A stretch of DNA of 64,000 bases from Crocodylus rhombifer (lineage: Eukaryota; Chordata; Crocodylia; Crocodylidae): assembly GCA_038503035.1 (NCBI GenBank), contig JAVSML010001153.1, positions 434,001 through 498,000 on the forward strand, in the 5' to 3' direction. The notes below the pieces were generated by a model. That model did no database searches and was not told the DNA's origin. It saw only the letters and a program-made list of their open reading frames with translations. The translations under genes were made by a program, and so were the position numbers. The stretch's first letter is position 1. Every line of letters begins with the position of its first letter. Positions 61,901-64,000 of the stretch are shown here, piece by piece.

Positions 61901-63602
61901 CTGGAGGCGAAGTAGTCATTCAGGAGTTCGGCTTTCTCCTGGGTGTCAGTAACCAGCTCTCCTGAGTTGCTGAGCAATGGCCCCACACTCCTATTTGTTT
62001 TCCTCCTGTTCCCTAGGTACCTAAAGAAGGATTTCTTGTTGTCCTTGATTCCTGTTGCTAATCTAAGTTTGGCTGCCACTTTAGCCTTTCTTATCTGTTC
62101 CTTGCAAATGCAGGCCGTTATGGAACAGTCCTCCTTGGGATCTGCCCCAAGCTTCCATTGTTTATAAGCCTGTTTCTTCTTTCTTTCCGTGATTTCCCTG
62201 TTTAGCCAAGAGGGCTTCCCAGCCTTTCTGTTACCTTTTTGCTGCATGGGAATGGACTTCTCTGTGCTTCAAGGATCGTGTCCTTAAGGGACAACCACTC
62301 TTCGTGCACACCTTTCATCTTCGGTCCCGGGTCCCACAGCACTTGCCCTACTAGTCACCTAAGCTTGTTGAAATTTGCATTTTTGAAGTCCAAGACTTCA
62401 GTCCTGCTATCCCATTTGTCTGCCTTATGTCAGACAGTGAACATGATGGTTTCATGGTCGCTGTTGCCCAGACTTCCCTCTATATTTAAGCTGGTCACCA
62501 GATCATCTCCTCTGGCCGGGACCAAATCTAGCAGAGCATCACCCCTCGTTGGCCCATGCACTTCCCGAGCCAGAAAGAGCTCCTCAACACAGGTCAGGAA
62601 GGATTGCGAGCATTCCAACTTGGCCAAGTATTCCTCCCAGGAAATGTCTGGATAATTAAAATCGCCCAAGACTAATCACCCTTTGGGTTCTAAGTGAAAT
62701 TTTAAGATGTTGATTATGACCTATAAAAGTCCTACTTGGTCTGCGATTGAGGACTCTCAGGACTTCTTCTACCCCTGGTAAGAAAAAGACAAAAATCTGG
62801 CGACATTCCAGGCATATTGCAAGACATTTGTTCAGCAGTATTTGGAGAGGACTGAGAAAATACCTTCTGCACAACGAAGAAGGAAAAAAGGGGTTTTTTG
62901 GGTATCTGGCTGAATTCCTGTAAAAATAATTACTTTATTTTTGCTGGGATTTTATGGTATTACTGGAGGAGATCATGGTGCCTAGTTCATGGTTACCTTA
63001 AATTTAAATCAAGGAAAAAAAAAAAAAAAAAAAATAGATGAAGCAAATGAACAACCCCAAAACTGCAATGGAAAACTCATAAGACACACTTTGAATTTAT
63101 TTTCTCCAAAGCAGTACAATGTTATTGCTTACTAGTATACTATAACATACCTAGTTAAAAGTTAATCTTAATTGAAGAATGTTATGTCATCTTTCACACT
63201 AAACTCCCAGGGTAACGACTGTTTGATTCTGCAGTTAGTGCTACCTCAATACAAAAAAAGAATGACTTCTTGGGCAATAACACTAAGGTGATATTTAGAG
63301 CAAAGATAACGGAAGACATTCTTCATATTTAAAGAACTGCTTTTTCCTAGAGCAACACAAATATTCATTACTTTTGAACTGTTTCACAACTTCATTAAAG
63401 TTAATCCATCTCACAAAGATATCCTTCCATCTCTAAAGCTGCCAAACTCTTGGAATATTTGATTGTTCTAAATATAAGCCAGAACATGCAGTTGTCATAC
63501 CTTCACATCAGTGCCATCCGTAGGCATGAACTCCTCGTAAATGTAGGAGCCTGTTTTTCTCACGTTGCTTTCAGGGGAGTAAACACTACTTCTGCTGCCA
63601 AT
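16867..63602 (-). CDS. PPIP5K2: PPIP5K2, diphosphoinositol pentakisphosphate kinase 2 (25 coding exons, 5' end outside window)
   Basis: PPIP5K2 is a bifunctional cytosolic enzyme. Its N-terminal ATP-grasp kinase phosphorylates InsP6 and 5-InsP7 on position 1, making InsP8, and a histidine-acid-phosphatase-like domain reverses this. Seen here: 25 exons totalling 3093 bp, giving 1030 residues and a stop with consistent phases throughout. Window residues 1-~130 finish the ATP-grasp fold (DVNGFSF at 107-113; its Asp aligns with human D321, known for kinase-dead mutants). Residues 174-179 are the phosphatase RHGDRT signature, and 612-619 contain HVHSLL, where the second phosphatase histidine motif is expected. 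Residues ~665-1030 are a Ser/Arg-rich, probably disordered tail with an RRRRRS basic patch at 789-794. From memory of the human protein (~1243 aa), about 214 N-terminal residues lie beyond 64000; 214+1030 matches the family length. The choice over PPIP5K1 rests on near-identity to remembered PPIP5K2 segments, including the tail NTYTPAKI motif. No frameshift or premature stop was found. Confidence 0.97.
16974..18089. other. Intron 24, 3' part: nothing recognised
   Basis: AT-rich intronic sequence upstream of exon 25 with the expected pyrimidine tract near 16985. No transposon was recognised. Confidence 0.5.
18090..18840. repeat. Unclassified GC-rich repeat, copy A
   Basis: It begins with an AT-rich inverted pair (AGTCTAGACATGGAAAATGT, then TTTTTCCCTGTATAGAATC) and continues into GC-rich sequence ending near 18840. 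The inverted-pair words recur at 57480-57545 in copy B, where TTTACCTGAACATGAGTCC opens the element. Short open frames inside it are not regarded as genes. Confidence 0.45.
18841..20690. other. Intron 24, middle: candidate exon at 19587-19716, unclassified block at 20283-20690
   Basis: Mostly AT-rich. 20283-20690 is GC-richer and looks like an old repeat of unknown class. The open segment 19587-19716 is described separately. Another open stretch (19754-19957, minus) lacks a supporting chain of splice sites. Confidence 0.4.
19587..19716 (-). CDS. Candidate alternative exon of PPIP5K2 or a nested gene
   Basis: 130 bp open on the minus strand, acceptor CATTTCCTACAG, donor AACAG|GTAATA, phase 0 to 1. 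It would encode [40 protein letters not shown] and DLT, a hydrophobic helical pattern. Its exit phase fits exon 25 (giving an Ala before TSGTSS), and its entry phase fits the candidate at 23011-23165. Not recognised as a known family; chance is possible. Confidence 0.25.
20700..22280 (+). mobile_element. CR1 LINE, 5'-truncated, plus strand
   Basis: Reverse transcriptase text in order: NYRPVGL-like start near 20720, [60 protein letters not shown], then [20 protein letters not shown] near 21060-21120. After an interruption at 21155-21390, [20 protein letters not shown] and KDKCKVLH follow, and the typical 3' end (GGACTAGATGACCTCCTAAG) finishes near TATGAGTCTATGA. Stops interrupt it. Confidence 0.88.
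21155..21390 (-). mobile_element. CR1 3' end nested inside the plus-strand CR1
   Basis: Reads CATAGACATTAGGGCTGAAA and then the CTGCCCAAAGGGCAGGAAGT module on the plus strand, i.e. the 3' end of a minus-oriented CR1. It separates the reverse transcriptase of the host CR1 from its DDTKLGG continuation. A direct repeat TTGCAAGATG flanks the right junction (21379-21388 and 21391-21400). Confidence 0.75.
22308..22515. mobile_element. hAT-type MITE
   Basis: 208 bp with ends CAGGGGTATTCAACACTGG and (reverse complement) CACGGATACTCAACCTTTTGG. The flanking octamers GTTTACAG and CTCTAGAC match poorly, so the target duplication is either decayed or the borders are off by a few bases. Confidence 0.65.
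22800..22875. repeat. Inverted repeat (hairpin)
   Basis: CATCCCCATGCTTCAAAATG is followed about 36 bp later by CATTTTGAAGCACAGGGATG, its reverse complement with two mismatches. It lies in a repeat-like block from about 22680 to 22885. Confidence 0.6.
23011..23165 (-). CDS. Candidate alternative exon of PPIP5K2 or a nested gene
   Basis: 155 bp open on the minus strand, acceptor CTGCTGCTCTTAG, donor CTGAG|GTAAAA, entering with two bases and leaving at phase 0. It would encode [40 protein letters not shown] and [11 protein letters not shown]. After exon 23 it stays in frame (A+AA, Lys); after exon 24 it would give TAA at once. So it could only be used by skipping exon 24. Family not recognised. 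Confidence 0.25.
23387..23515 (-). CDS. PPIP5K2: PPIP5K2 exon 24 (tail)
   Basis: 129 bp, phase 1 to 1, residues 953-996: [53 protein letters not shown] matches the human tail, while the rest has diverged. The acceptor reads CTCCTTTCAG and the donor TCAT|GTAAGT. The length is a multiple of three and the exon could be skipped. Confidence 0.9.
24199..24342 (-). CDS. PPIP5K2: PPIP5K2 exon 23 (tail; 3' border inferred)
   Basis: 144 bp, phase 1 to 1, residues 905-953: [40 protein letters not shown] and PDTSTAH. The acceptor reads TTTTGCAG. The chosen donor is weak (CATA|GTTGTA). It is preferred because it gives the same spacing (25 residues) between SSD and NTYTP as I remember in human. A rival in-phase donor, TCAA|GTGACA at 24232, would remove 11 residues. 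Confidence 0.88.
24343..28379. other. Intron 22, 4 kb, no repeats recognised
   Basis: AT-rich sequence without recognisable transposons apart from simple tracts such as a T21 run at 26948-26968. Chance open frames only. Confidence 0.5.
28380..28442 (-). CDS. PPIP5K2: PPIP5K2 exon 22 (tail)
   Basis: 63 bp, phase 1 to 1, residues 884-905: [20 protein letters not shown] and N. The length is a multiple of three with matching phases, so the exon could be skipped without a frame change. [15 protein letters not shown] is highly conserved. The acceptor reads TTCTCAG and the donor AATG|GTACGT. Confidence 0.94.
29414..29533 (-). CDS. PPIP5K2: PPIP5K2 exon 21 (tail)
   Basis: 120 bp, phase 1 to 1, residues 844-884: [39 protein letters not shown]. 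The acceptor reads CCCATCAG and the donor GATG|GTATGT. Confidence 0.95.
31642..31711 (-). CDS. PPIP5K2: PPIP5K2 exon 20 (tail)
   Basis: 70 bp, phase 0 to 1, residues 821-844: [20 protein letters not shown] and SGL. This is the counterpart of the human LRTPRT segment. The acceptor reads ATATCCAG and the donor CTAG|GTATGT. Confidence 0.92.
32975..33148 (-). CDS. PPIP5K2: PPIP5K2 exon 19 (Arg-rich tail segment, weak donor)
   Basis: 174 bp, phase 0 to 0, residues 763-820: [35 protein letters not shown] and [26 protein letters not shown] at 789-794 resembles a basic nuclear localisation or 14-3-3 type site. The acceptor reads CTTCCAG. The donor CAG|GTTTTT departs from consensus after the GT, which hints at regulated splicing. 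Confidence 0.95.
33149..34896. other. Intron 18, upstream-facing part
   Basis: AT-rich. A short microsatellite (ATAGATATAGATATAGAGAGAG) lies at 33956-33977 and an A-run near 34237. No gene was seen. Confidence 0.5.
34905..35242. mobile_element. hAT-type MITE
   Basis: 338 bp with ends CAGTGTTTCTCAATCC and (reverse complement) CAGTGGTTCTTAACC. The flanks are 8-bp duplications GCCTAAGT (34897-34904) and GCCTAGGT (35243-35250). The interior is GC-rich and non-coding. Confidence 0.82.
35420..36430. repeat. Unclassified GC-rich repeat block
   Basis: It contains repeated words such as TACTTTAGAGAG (35687 and 35709 areas) and a near-perfect inverted pair CCTCTTTAAAACAG / CTGTTTAAAGAGG around 35851-35883. 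Several open frames cross it on both strands without recognisable domains. It is likely a decayed transposon of unknown class. Confidence 0.4.
36824..36997 (-). CDS. PPIP5K2: PPIP5K2 exon 18 (tail)
   Basis: 174 bp, phase 0 to 0, residues 705-762. A variable acidic/basic start is followed by the conserved block [20 protein letters not shown]. The Ser and Arg content suggests a phosphorylated, disordered tail. The acceptor reads CTTGTAG and the donor GAA|GTAAGT. Confidence 0.95.
37849..37965 (-). CDS. PPIP5K2: PPIP5K2 exon 17
   Basis: 117 bp, phase 0 to 0, residues 666-704: [49 protein letters not shown] is the last strongly ordered segment before the variable tail. The acceptor reads TCTCTAG and the donor GAGAG|GTAATA. 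Confidence 0.96.
38058..38165 (-). CDS. PPIP5K2: PPIP5K2 exon 16 (end of phosphatase domain)
   Basis: 108 bp, phase 0 to 0, residues 630-665: [20 protein letters not shown] and [16 protein letters not shown]. The acceptor reads ACTTTTAAG and the donor AAG|GTAATT. Only a 92-bp intron separates it from exon 17. Confidence 0.97.
38166..39265 (-). other. PPIP5K2: GC-AG intron, 1.1 kb (intron 15)
   Basis: The intron begins GCAAGTTG after TGAT and ends TTTTAAG. The flanking residues ALCD and ESKDDQW fix the border. 38228-38350 resembles the end of a decayed hAT MITE (TTTGAGCACCACTC-like terminus). Nothing else was recognised in it. Confidence 0.9.
39266..39380 (-). CDS. PPIP5K2: PPIP5K2 exon 15, followed by a GC-AG intron
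   Basis: 115 bp, phase 2 to 0, residues 591-629: [42 protein letters not shown] (614-617) lies where histidine acid phosphatases carry their second His motif. The 3' border reads TGAT|GCAAGT, a GC donor. The next exon starts with GAATCA (ESKDDQW), which forces this border, and no in-frame GT is available. Confidence 0.94.
39617..39744 (-). CDS. PPIP5K2: PPIP5K2 exon 14 (phosphatase domain)
   Basis: 128 bp, phase 0 to 2, residues 549-591: [35 protein letters not shown] and TVNKLHP. The acceptor reads CTGTCTAG and the donor CCTCT|GTAAGT. Confidence 0.97.
39963..40682 (-). mobile_element. Non-autonomous hAT derivative of the 9009-12491 family
   Basis: 720 bp flanked by perfect 8-bp duplications CTTGCTTA (39955-39962 and 40683-40690). 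Its left end (CTGCGCGAAGCGGCTAGTAT, then GACAGTGATTCGATTC) matches the reverse complement of the right end of the 9009-12491 element, and its right end (GCTTCGCACTGCCCT) is the partner repeat. No transposase remains. It contains an 18-G run. Confidence 0.85.
40192..40209 (+). repeat. G18 homopolymer
   Basis: Eighteen consecutive G within the hAT derivative. It is able to form G-quadruplexes and is prone to length error in sequencing. Confidence 0.9.
40691..42376. other. Intron 13, middle: nothing recognised
   Basis: AT-rich intronic sequence between two transposons. No coding signal. Confidence 0.45.
42377..44059. mobile_element. GC-rich DNA-transposon-like element with imperfect terminal inverted repeats
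   Basis: It begins GGGTACATATATACTAAC and ends with the reverse complement GGGTGCGTACACTTATACTAAG, imperfect inverted ends 1.68 kb apart. The GC-rich interior contrasts sharply with the flanks and contains tandem repeats. No clear target duplication and no transposase were seen. The long open frames inside follow from composition. Confidence 0.4.
43011..43155 (+). repeat. 64-bp tandem repeat, about 2.3 copies
   Basis: GGCCACCTGAG starts at 43011 and 43075, and GACCACCTGAG at 43139, exactly 64 bp apart, followed by similar GGGTGCAAGACC text in the first two units. A second set of GTGTGGAGCCCCGAGTGA-like units follows at 43191, 43245 and 43270. Confidence 0.7.
44183..44765. repeat. MITE-like repeat with ATATAAGATG-type ends
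   Basis: It opens TACCGTATTTTTTCACATAT followed by CCCAAATAAGATGCAC, and closes near 44710-44765 with TTAATATATGCACCCTAATT, an approximate inverted counterpart. The opening resembles that of the repeat at 56915. Confidence 0.45.
45408..45631 (-). CDS. PPIP5K2: PPIP5K2 exon 13 (phosphatase domain)
   Basis: 224 bp, phase 1 to 0, residues 474-548, the longest exon in the window. It includes [39 protein letters not shown] and [16 protein letters not shown]. The match to remembered human PPIP5K2 is essentially identical. The acceptor reads TGTCTAG and the donor CAG|GTAAGT. A 5.7-kb transposon-rich intron follows. Confidence 0.98.
46296..46656. mobile_element. MITE with palindromic TTACTGTGCAGTAA motifs
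   Basis: 361 bp with terminal inverted repeats TGGGCAGGTCTACACATGTG and (reverse complement) TGGGCATGCCTACACATGCA. TTACTGTGCAGTAA-like palindromes recur near 46319, 46339, 46380, 46468, 46500 and 46607. A perfect 14-bp inverted repeat (46521-46534 with 46546-46559) lies inside. No clear target duplication. Confidence 0.65.
46990..47222 (+). mobile_element. CR1 LINE 3' end
   Basis: AGATTTAGATTAGACATTAAG through GGTTGGACTCAATGACTTAC and GGTCCCTTCTGACCCT to ATCTATGA, the classical CR1 3' end in plus orientation, severely 5'-truncated. Confidence 0.85.
47324..47465 (-). CDS. PPIP5K2: PPIP5K2 exon 12 (phosphatase domain)
   Basis: 142 bp, phase 0 to 1, residues 427-474: [40 protein letters not shown] and MEDPKSA. 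The acceptor reads AATTGCAG and the donor GCAG|GTAACA. A CR1 3' end sits about 100 bp below the donor in the next intron. Confidence 0.97.
47641..47907. mobile_element. hAT-like MITE
   Basis: 267 bp with ends TAGTGGTGCCCAGCC and (reverse complement) TATGGGTGCTCAACCC. The interior is GC-richer than the flanking intron. Target duplication not visible. Confidence 0.5.
48512..48694 (-). CDS. PPIP5K2: PPIP5K2 exon 11 (phosphatase domain)
   Basis: 183 bp, phase 0 to 0, residues 366-426: [40 protein letters not shown] and the segment ending PEDYEK. The Asp/Ser-rich stretch [10 protein letters not shown] is typical of PPIP5K2. The acceptor reads CTCCAG and the donor AAAAG|GTTAGA. Confidence 0.97.
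48968..49187 (-). mobile_element. CR1 LINE 3' end
   Basis: CATAGACATTAGGACTGGAA, then GGGTCCAGCCCCCTGCCCAA and GGCAGGAAGTCAGCTGGGGT, matching the minus-oriented CR1 3' modules at 21155 and 60244. It lies within intron 10. Confidence 0.85.
49479..49600 (-). CDS. PPIP5K2: PPIP5K2 exon 10 (phosphatase domain)
   Basis: 122 bp, phase 1 to 0, residues 325-365: [20 protein letters not shown] and then [21 protein letters not shown]. This phosphatase core contains [10 protein letters not shown], conserved in the family. The acceptor reads TTGGTAG and the donor AAG|GTACTG. Confidence 0.98.
49692..49817 (-). CDS. PPIP5K2: PPIP5K2 exon 9 (phosphatase domain)
   Basis: 126 bp, phase 1 to 1, residues 283-325: an acidic/basic turn, then [20 protein letters not shown] and [13 protein letters not shown]. 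The [10 protein letters not shown] segment is conserved across the PPIP5K/Asp1/Vip1 family. The acceptor reads TGATTAG and the donor CAAG|GTAATT. A 91-bp intron separates it from exon 10. Confidence 0.97.
50507..50592 (-). CDS. PPIP5K2: PPIP5K2 exon 8 (phosphatase domain)
   Basis: 86 bp, phase 2 to 1, residues 254-283: [20 protein letters not shown] and then PKTSSEEE. The sequence is almost identical to the remembered human segment. The acceptor reads ACTTTAG and the donor GAAG|GTACAA. Confidence 0.96.
51517..51626 (-). CDS. PPIP5K2: PPIP5K2 exon 7 (phosphatase domain)
   Basis: 110 bp, phase 0 to 2, residues 218-254: [20 protein letters not shown] and then [17 protein letters not shown]. The sequence is helical and acidic, and inserted relative to minimal histidine phosphatases. 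The acceptor reads CTGTTAG and the donor GGAGAT|GTAAGT. Its upstream intron has the GC donor described for exon 6. Confidence 0.96.
51627..51724 (-). other. PPIP5K2: GC-AG intron, 98 bp (intron 6)
   Basis: The intron begins GCAAGT after CAG and ends CTGTTAG. Both flanking exons are fixed by strongly conserved protein sequence (KPKQLQ and EVLDIA), so no GT donor fits. The rest of the donor matches the U1 consensus, as is usual for GC-AG introns. Confidence 0.93.
51725..51800 (-). CDS. PPIP5K2: PPIP5K2 exon 6, followed by a GC-AG intron
   Basis: 76 bp, phase 2 to 0, residues 192-217: [20 protein letters not shown] and then PKQLQ. The 3' border reads CAG|GCAAGT, so the donor is GC instead of GT. 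The next exon must begin with the Glu of EVLDIA to keep the frame, which fixes this border. The acceptor reads CCTAAAG. The following intron is only 98 bp. Confidence 0.95.
52795..52881 (-). CDS. PPIP5K2: PPIP5K2 exon 5 (phosphatase RHGDRTP motif)
   Basis: 87 bp, phase 2 to 2, residues 163-192. It encodes [20 protein letters not shown] and then [15 protein letters not shown] at 174-180 is the signature of the histidine acid phosphatase fold, in which the His accepts the phosphate. All signature residues are intact, so the phosphatase pocket is not degraded here. The acceptor reads TTTTCAG and the donor CAGAA|GTAAGT. Confidence 0.98.
53422..53523 (-). CDS. PPIP5K2: PPIP5K2 exon 4 (kinase-phosphatase linker)
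   Basis: 102 bp, phase 2 to 2, residues 129-163. It encodes [20 protein letters not shown] followed by [13 protein letters not shown]. This is the hinge between the ATP-grasp kinase and the phosphatase-like domain. The acceptor reads TCCTTTAG and the donor ACAAT|GTAAGA, so the ATG of Met163 is split by the intron. Confidence 0.96.
53930..54440. repeat. Repeat block with a strong palindrome
   Basis: GC-richer block in intron 3. At 54375-54402, CCTGAATTTTCTG and its exact reverse complement flank a 2-base loop. TTAATG/CATTAA at 54367 and 54405 extends the symmetry. The right end reads GTAGATGCGCCCACTGTGC, resembling the ends of the MITE at 46296. Confidence 0.5.
54441..56069. other. Intron 3, part: decayed hAT-like fragment near 54835-54910, otherwise nothing
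   Basis: CAGGATTGTTCAGCATTTAAG with GGGGACCACAC resembles one end of a hAT MITE whose other end is not visible. The remainder is plain intron sequence. Confidence 0.35.
56070..56191 (-). CDS. PPIP5K2: PPIP5K2 exon 3 (end of kinase domain, catalytic Asp)
   Basis: 122 bp, phase 0 to 2, residues 89-129. It holds [20 protein letters not shown] followed by [16 protein letters not shown]. The Asp of DVNG (residue 107) aligns with human D321, a metal-binding residue whose mutation abolishes kinase activity, and Asn109 is also conserved. The acceptor reads TTAACAG and the donor TTGG|GTAAGA. Confidence 0.97.
56915..57560. repeat. Unclassified GC-rich repeat, copy B
   Basis: It opens TACTGTATTTACCTGAACAT and closes with an AT-rich inverted pair (GGAAAATTATAACAAATGTA, then TTTTCCATATGTAGAATCTA), related to copy A at 18090-18840. 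The GC-rich interior yields long chance open frames on both strands. Confidence 0.5.
57565..57971. mobile_element. hAT-type MITE
   Basis: 407 bp with ends CAGTGGACACCAACC and (reverse complement) CAGTGGTCTCCAACC. Flanking octamers AGATACAG (57557-57564) and AAGTACAG (57972-57979) agree at 6 of 8 positions. It was inserted directly beside copy B. Confidence 0.78.
58566..58727 (-). CDS. PPIP5K2: PPIP5K2 exon 2 (kinase domain)
   Basis: 162 bp, phase 0 to 0, residues 35-88. It starts [20 protein letters not shown] and ends [12 protein letters not shown]. This is the kinase-domain core that shapes the inositol phosphate pocket, with Lys/Arg residues suited to phosphate binding. The acceptor reads AAATAAAG and the donor AAG|GTAAAT. 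It is separated from exon 1 by a 4.8-kb intron that holds a CR1 element. Confidence 0.97.
58728..60243. other. Intron 1, left part: nothing recognised
   Basis: AT-rich intronic sequence between exon 2 and the CR1. No coding or repeat signature was identified. Confidence 0.45.
60244..62690 (-). mobile_element. CR1 LINE, 2.4 kb, 5'-truncated, minus strand
   Basis: Encodes the ORF2 of a CR1 retrotransposon, which copies itself through RNA. Minus-strand order: endonuclease end [20 protein letters not shown] and [12 protein letters not shown] (62669-62430); [20 protein letters not shown] and [20 protein letters not shown] (62247-61950); [10 protein letters not shown] and [20 protein letters not shown] (61850-61600); a disruption at 61483-61531; [40 protein letters not shown] and [13 protein letters not shown] (61245-60900); then the 3' end module at 60244-60300. 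FMDN stands where CR1 has FADD, so the catalytic site is altered. Frameshifts are few, suggesting it is younger than the other CR1 copies. Confidence 0.92.
61483..61531. repeat. Perfect 21-bp inverted duplication with a 7-base loop
   Basis: CTTGCTGGCTGTCATTCAGAA (first 20 bases at 61483-61502) is exactly complementary to 61511-61531 around the loop ATTAAGA. It interrupts the CR1 reverse transcriptase between SICDKL and [10 protein letters not shown]. Confidence 0.9.
62691..63500. other. Intron 1, right part: nothing recognised
   Basis: AT-rich with an A-run at about 63017-63034. No gene signal until the exon 1 donor at 63500. Confidence 0.45.
63501..63602 (-). CDS. PPIP5K2: PPIP5K2 exon 1 of window (kinase domain)
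   Basis: 102 bp, phase 0 to 0, window residues 1-34. It encodes [18 protein letters not shown] and then [16 protein letters not shown], an ATP-grasp segment that includes nucleotide-contacting acidic residues (YEEF) near the ATP pocket. The acceptor reads TTTCAG and the donor AAG|GTATGA. The preceding exon is not within the remaining 400 bp, so the 5' part of the gene lies outside the window. Confidence 0.96.
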
Positions 63603-64000
63603 CTGAAACAAATAGTTTTCTATTAAAAAGGCCACAAATTACTTCTCCTTAAAAATACTGTGCACTCTCTGGTAACTGATCTTTCTGTTTTTTTCTCCCA
63701 TAATTCAGTTATTTTCCTCCCATCTGATTTATAGATACATTAAGCCATTCACAGGGTTAGCTATAGAGATCTAACCATTTAGGAAAGTTCAGAAGTATTT
63801 AGTAATTTTCCTAAATGATGGAATTATTTCTATACCTTAACAAGTACACATTACTCTCTGTACTTCAGTACTAAGGGCACTGGAAGACATTTCATTAGCC
63901 TATTAATCATGCCATAAACTATAACATGGTTTACTCCATTTACATCATAAAATGAGACACCAGACACAATATGTCCTACCTATAAGGTAGAACATCCTTT
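63603..64000. other. Upstream intron, incomplete
   Basis: The polypyrimidine tract and acceptor of exon 1 lie at its left edge. No further PPIP5K2 exon is visible before the window ends. Confidence 0.6.

Noticed and set aside
1..64000. CRISPR arrays, operons, ribosome binding sites, tRNA or rRNA genes
   Set aside because: The sequence is a vertebrate nuclear locus. No regularly spaced repeat array with unique spacers and no cloverleaf-like gene was noticed.

Overview
The window is vertebrate nuclear DNA: AT-rich intronic sequence, a multi-exon conserved gene with consensus splice sites, and many decayed transposons. CR1 LINEs with the 3' end typical of sauropsids, hAT elements and their MITEs, and a Tigger/pogo relic point to a reptile, most likely a crocodilian, with a turtle as the alternative. 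The species is an inference from the repeats.

One protein-coding gene is certain. PPIP5K2 (diphosphoinositol pentakisphosphate kinase 2) lies on the minus strand from 63602 down to a stop codon at 16867, with about 1.7 kb of 3' UTR ending near a poly(A) signal at 15179. I resolved 25 coding exons. Their lengths sum to 3093 bp, exactly 1030 codons plus stop, with matching phases at every junction. The exons cover the end of the ATP-grasp kinase domain, the complete histidine-acid-phosphatase-like domain with its RHGDRTP motif, and the disordered C-terminal tail. The first ~214 residues lie beyond the right edge. Two introns use GC-AG rather than GT-AG borders.

Layout: 1-15 kb is intergenic sequence downstream of the gene, dense in transposon relics: Tigger, an APE-type LINE ORF2 with a hAT MITE inside it, CR1 pieces, and a 3.5-kb hAT element with a BED zinc finger and near-perfect 8-bp target duplications. 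15.2-16.9 kb is the 3' UTR. 17-23 kb is the last intron, holding a CR1 with a second, oppositely oriented CR1 inside it. 23-35 kb holds exons 19-24 in introns where I recognise almost no transposons. 35-58 kb holds exons 3-18 with MITEs, CR1 3' ends and two GC-rich elements. 58-63.6 kb holds exons 1-2 around a 2.4-kb CR1 that carries a perfect snap-back inverted duplication.

The most uncertain but intriguing signal is a pair of open, phase-matched exon-like segments (23011-23165 and 19587-19716) in the terminal introns. They could replace exon 24 as an alternative tail. No RNA genes, CRISPR arrays or bacterial features were seen. I identified no previously undescribed system with confidence.
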